Part shown: one piece after another, positions 47,458 through 49,512 of the stretch
Layout of the letters: every line of letters begins with the position of its first letter
Numbering within the stretch: the stretch's first letter is position 1
Notes under the pieces: model-generated
The model's database searches: none
The model's input: only the letters and a program-made list of their open reading frames with translations
What the model was told of the DNA's origin: nothing
Assembly (NCBI RefSeq): GCF_001426435.1
Contig: NZ_LMER01000002.1
Coordinates: 1-49,512 of the forward strand
Direction: 5' to 3'
DNA from: Angustibacter sp. Root456
GTDB lineage: Bacteria > Actinomycetota > Actinomycetes > Actinomycetales > Angustibacteraceae
Length of the DNA: 49,512 nucleotides
Made by a program: the position numbers and the translations under genes

Positions 47458-48662
47458 GCCTTCTTTCCGGGCCAGTAGTTTTCATTGATGACGAAATTGA
47501 CAATGATGAAAGCGAGGCGGGTCAACTACTTTCCGCGCTCAAGGCTTCAGGGAGGCCCGTCCTTGCGGTGAGAGATCTGCCAGAGGAAGACGCGCGCGAC
47601 ACCTGGTTCGAACACTGGCAGACCCTATCCTTCGTGGTTGTCGATTGGGATCTGAGCCCGGGCTCTCTCGGCGCAGTTGGCAGCTCAACCCTCAGTGAGT
47701 TCAAGCGGCGTGCCCTCTTCGATTTCCTCGATCGGCTGATGCAGGTTGTCTACTGCCCGATCTTCATAATCAGTCGAGAGGACGCGGACGAAATCAAGCG
47801 GCAGATTCATGAGAGCGAACAACTCCGGAACTCAGCCGGCGATGTCGATGCGCGCATCACCGTGTTCCCCAAGCGTGAGTTGATGGAGAATATCGTTGAG
47901 CACTTGACGAACAGGATTGCGGCCAGCCCTGCCCTGTCGGTGTTGCGCACCTGGGAGCAGGAGTTTGACGCAGCCCGAAACCGGCTCTTCATTGACTTGA
48001 ACAGCATGGAGCCGGACTGGCCGGTCTACGTGTGGCGTATGGCCGTTGATGACGGCGTGGACCCGGCGTTTGAGCTCTCGTCTGTGATCAGCTCCAACCT
48101 GTTGACGCGCCTGAACCCCGTGGCCTTCGACGATGGCTGTACCCAGCAGGACGTGGCTATTTCCCCCGCCGCGGTAAGGAAAGTCCTAAATGGACGGACC
48201 TTTGTTGACAACTCTCGGCTGTCTGAACGCATGGTATTTCCTGGGGACCTCTTTCGCTTGGACGGGGCAGGGGTCGATGAGTTATGGATCAACATTTCGC
48301 CGGTCTGCCAAACGGTGCCGAGGCCCGGCCCGTATGGGCAGCCTGCCCAACCAATCCGCCTGCACCTGATCCGTGGCGAGCGTGCCGACGTCAGTTCTCT
48401 TTCGCAGTTCAGGAGACTGGAGAATCGGCAGAAGGGCCCAGCTGGCGAGGTCGTGCATACTCTGCTGGACGACGCTCCCTACTACTTCGAGTTTCGCCAC
48501 GCGCAACTGCTCGACTGGGATGACATCAGGCAGTATCGGATTGGTCGACTCTTGCCGCCGTACGCCACGCGGTTTCAACAGAAGCACGCGGCGTATTTGC
48601 AGGCCGAAGGGTTGCCCCGAGTCGACTACACCATCTACAGCGACGTCTCGGATCCCGCGTGA
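47454..48662 (+). CDS. Receiver-domain protein with C-terminal domain of unknown function
   Basis: 402 residues. Residues 1-150 look like a response-regulator receiver: VVFIDDEID (acidic D12, D13, E14), FVVVDWDLSPG (candidate phosphoacceptor D64), PIFIISRED (S107) and VFPKREL (K140). The remaining 250 residues have no motif I can name; DAPYYFEFRHAQLLDW near 350 is conserved-looking but is not a clear nuclease site. GTG 47454 overlaps the dual-GHKL stop (GTGA), so the two are made together as a likely kinase-receiver pair. The C-terminal domain is the natural effector candidate. A TTA codon is at 48282. Confidence 0.8.
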   Translation: MSLLSGPVVFIDDEIDNDESEAGQLLSALKASGRPVLAVRDLPEEDARDTWFEHWQTLSFVVVDWDLSPGSLGAVGSSTLSEFKRRALFDFLDRLMQVVYCPIFIISREDADEIKRQIHESEQLRNSAGDVDARITVFPKRELMENIVEHLTNRIAASPALSVLRTWEQEFDAARNRLFIDLNSMEPDWPVYVWRMAVDDGVDPAFELSSVISSNLLTRLNPVAFDDGCTQQDVAISPAAVRKVLNGRTFVDNSRLSERMVFPGDLFRLDGAGVDELWINISPVCQTVPRPGPYGQPAQPIRLHLIRGERADVSSLSQFRRLENRQKGPAGEVVHTLLDDAPYYFEFRHAQLLDWDDIRQYRIGRLLPPYATRFQQKHAAYLQAEGLPRVDYTIYSDVSDPA

Positions 48663-48690
48663 TCTGGCGTCCAGATTCTCAACGCCATTC

Positions 48691-49365
48691 TCAGTCGGCA
48701 GCGGGTCCGGTGCCCGGGAGGGGGCACGAAGCGCCCGTTCCGGACAAACCACAGTAGCCATTTGGCACACGAAAAAGGTACTGCTGGTGGTAGTCCTCGG
48801 CGTAGTAGAAGTCGCCCGCCTCGGACGCCGGACGCAGGTCGGTGGTGATGTCGCCGTACCCGCGCTCGCGCAGCGCCTGCTGGTAGGACTCGCGCGTCTG
48901 CTCGACGAGTTCGCGCTGGGCGTCGGTGGTCCAGAAGATCGCCGAGCGGTACTGCGTGCCGCGGTCGTTGCCCTGGCGGTAGCCCTGCGTCGGGTCGTGG
49001 CTCTCCCAGAACGCCTTGAGCAGCTGCTCGGTCGACACCTGCGCGGGGTCGTAGGCGACCAGCACCGTCTCGGCGTGGCCGGTGAGTCCGGTGCACGTCT
49101 CGTCGTACGTCGGGTGCGGCGTGTAGCCGCCCTGGTAGCCGACGGCGGTGGTGACCACGCCCGGCGTCTGCCAGAAGATCCGCTCCGCACCCCAGAAGCA
49201 GCCCATCGCGAGGTAGAGCACCTGCGTGCCCCCCGGCCACGGCCCCTTGAGCGGCGTGCCGAGCACGGCGTGCGTCTCGGGCACGGGGTACGGCGTCGAC
49301 TCGCGGCCCGGCAGGGCCTCGGCGGGTGTGACCATGCGGCTCTTGGCCGCCGAACCGAACAGCAC
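48691..49365 (-). CDS. msrA: Peptide methionine-S-sulfoxide reductase MsrA
   Basis: 224 residues. It repairs oxidised methionine. [12 protein letters not shown] holds catalytic Cys56; [24 protein letters not shown] and YRSAIFW are family motifs, and [13 protein letters not shown] carries the recycling cysteines. The last 28 codons come from the inserted island, while the 5' part is host sequence, so the protein is a chimaera that remains intact. GTG 49365 has GAGGAGG with a 6-base gap; an upstream TTG is unlikely. It converges with the receiver gene, whose stop is 28 bases away. Confidence 0.95.
   Translation of the reverse strand: MLFGSAAKSRMVTPAEALPGRESTPYPVPETHAVLGTPLKGPWPGGTQVLYLAMGCFWGAERIFWQTPGVVTTAVGYQGGYTPHPTYDETCTGLTGHAETVLVAYDPAQVSTEQLLKAFWESHDPTQGYRQGNDRGTQYRSAIFWTTDAQRELVEQTRESYQQALRERGYGDITTDLRPASEAGDFYYAEDYHQQYLFRVPNGYCGLSGTGASCPLPGTGPAAD
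48776..48795. repeat. Right attachment-site core (20-bp direct repeat)
   Basis: Identical to 42768-42787. It lies within intact msrA. To its left is the island-supplied 3' end, to its right the host 5' portion of the gene. Confidence 0.82.
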
Positions 49366-49446
49366 GGTGAACCTCCTCGTGGGTAGCAGAGGGGTCAACC
49401 AGCAGGCAGCCGCAGATCATCCCCGCTCGACACCCCTGCTCGCCCT

Positions 49447-49502
49447 GCGCTGGCGTGCATGATCACGCCCGGCCCGCTTGGCGTGATCATGCACGCCAGC
49501 GC
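49447..49502. repeat. Perfect 23-bp palindrome upstream of msrA
   Basis: GCGCTGGCGTGCATGATCAC GCC (49447-49469) pairs without mismatch with 49480-49502 around a 10-base loop. It contains TGATCA and TGCATG-like palindromic cores. It could be a terminator for a gene beyond the window or a dispersed palindromic element. It is not homologous to the repeats at 19654 and 30057. Confidence 0.75.
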
Positions 49503-49512
49503 ACCTGACCGC

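Larger units (their letters stand above)
42788..48775. mobile_element. Genomic island inserted in the 3' end of msrA
   Basis: About 6.0 kb bounded by a 20-bp direct repeat. Base composition is visibly lower in GC than the flanks, with codons such as TTA, ATA and AAT that are rare elsewhere in the window. It brings its own msrA 3' end (48691-48775), which restores the host gene, the standard signature of site-specific integration. Contents: orphan antitoxin, C protein with operator, DNA methyltransferase, dual-GHKL protein and receiver protein. No integrase, transposase or excisionase is recognisable, so mobilisation would need a helper or the gene was lost. Confidence 0.8.

Noticed and set aside
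47454-48662. Restriction endonuclease in the receiver protein
   Set aside because: I looked for PD-(D/E)xK, HNH and GIY-YIG patterns in the C-terminal half; DAPYYFEFR is only a loose resemblance without the lysine, so no nuclease was called.

Overview
The window is a high-GC bacterial chromosome segment with GTG/TTG starts, many GTGA/ATGA start-stop overlaps, few A/T-rich promoters and several likely leaderless genes. The gene order mfd, SurA-like lipoprotein, mazG, eno, ftsB-like, DUF501, ppx is characteristic of Actinomycetota. A relative of Kineosporiaceae or neighbouring actinobacterial families is plausible, but I cannot fix the genus from sequence alone.

Region 1 (1-10.9 kb) is an envelope polysaccharide locus. 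It holds two tandem beta-helix proteins (the first only as its tail), a family 2 glycosyltransferase, a Wzx-like flippase, a GT4-like glycosyltransferase, a glutamine-dependent asparagine-synthase-type amidotransferase, a two-domain glycosyltransferase, an HPr-kinase-like P-loop protein and a PqqD-like protein. Divergent from these is a tiny Tat-exported protein with a class-E-like LAYTG sorting signal. Region 2 (10.9-25.3 kb) is conserved housekeeping: mfd, lipoprotein, mazG, DUF885 protein, amidohydrolase, eno, divisome protein, DUF501, ppx, a Nudix relic, family-5 uracil-DNA glycosylase, double-ACT protein and peptide deformylase. Region 3 (25.4-36.5 kb) has an odd class I tRNA with anticodon UAA, a Bax-inhibitor-like membrane protein, thiolase, SGNH hydrolase, metallo-beta-lactamase-fold protein, cystathionine beta-synthase, a four-domain ABC exporter and an AraC-DinB fusion. 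Region 4 (36.5-42.2 kb) is a nitrogen-oxide module: hemerythrin-DUF2249 protein, Cys-containing HTH regulator, NnrS-like membrane protein, membrane-anchored NirK-type copper nitrite reductase and a CopD-like membrane protein.

Region 5 (42.8-48.8 kb) is the striking part. A roughly 6-kb island of lower GC and different codon use sits in the 3' end of msrA. A 20-bp direct repeat flanks it. The displaced native 3' end of msrA remains on the left, and the island supplies a replacement 3' end on the right. The island encodes an orphan Phd/YefM antitoxin, a restriction-modification controller (C) protein with a recognisable C-box operator, an amino-DNA methyltransferase, a 729-residue protein with two GHKL ATPase domains (Hsp90/MutL-like plus histidine-kinase-like) and a translationally coupled receiver-domain protein. 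No restriction nuclease or integrase is recognisable. My reading is a C-protein-timed, methylation-linked, two-component-like defence or epigenetic system that I do not recognise as a named one.
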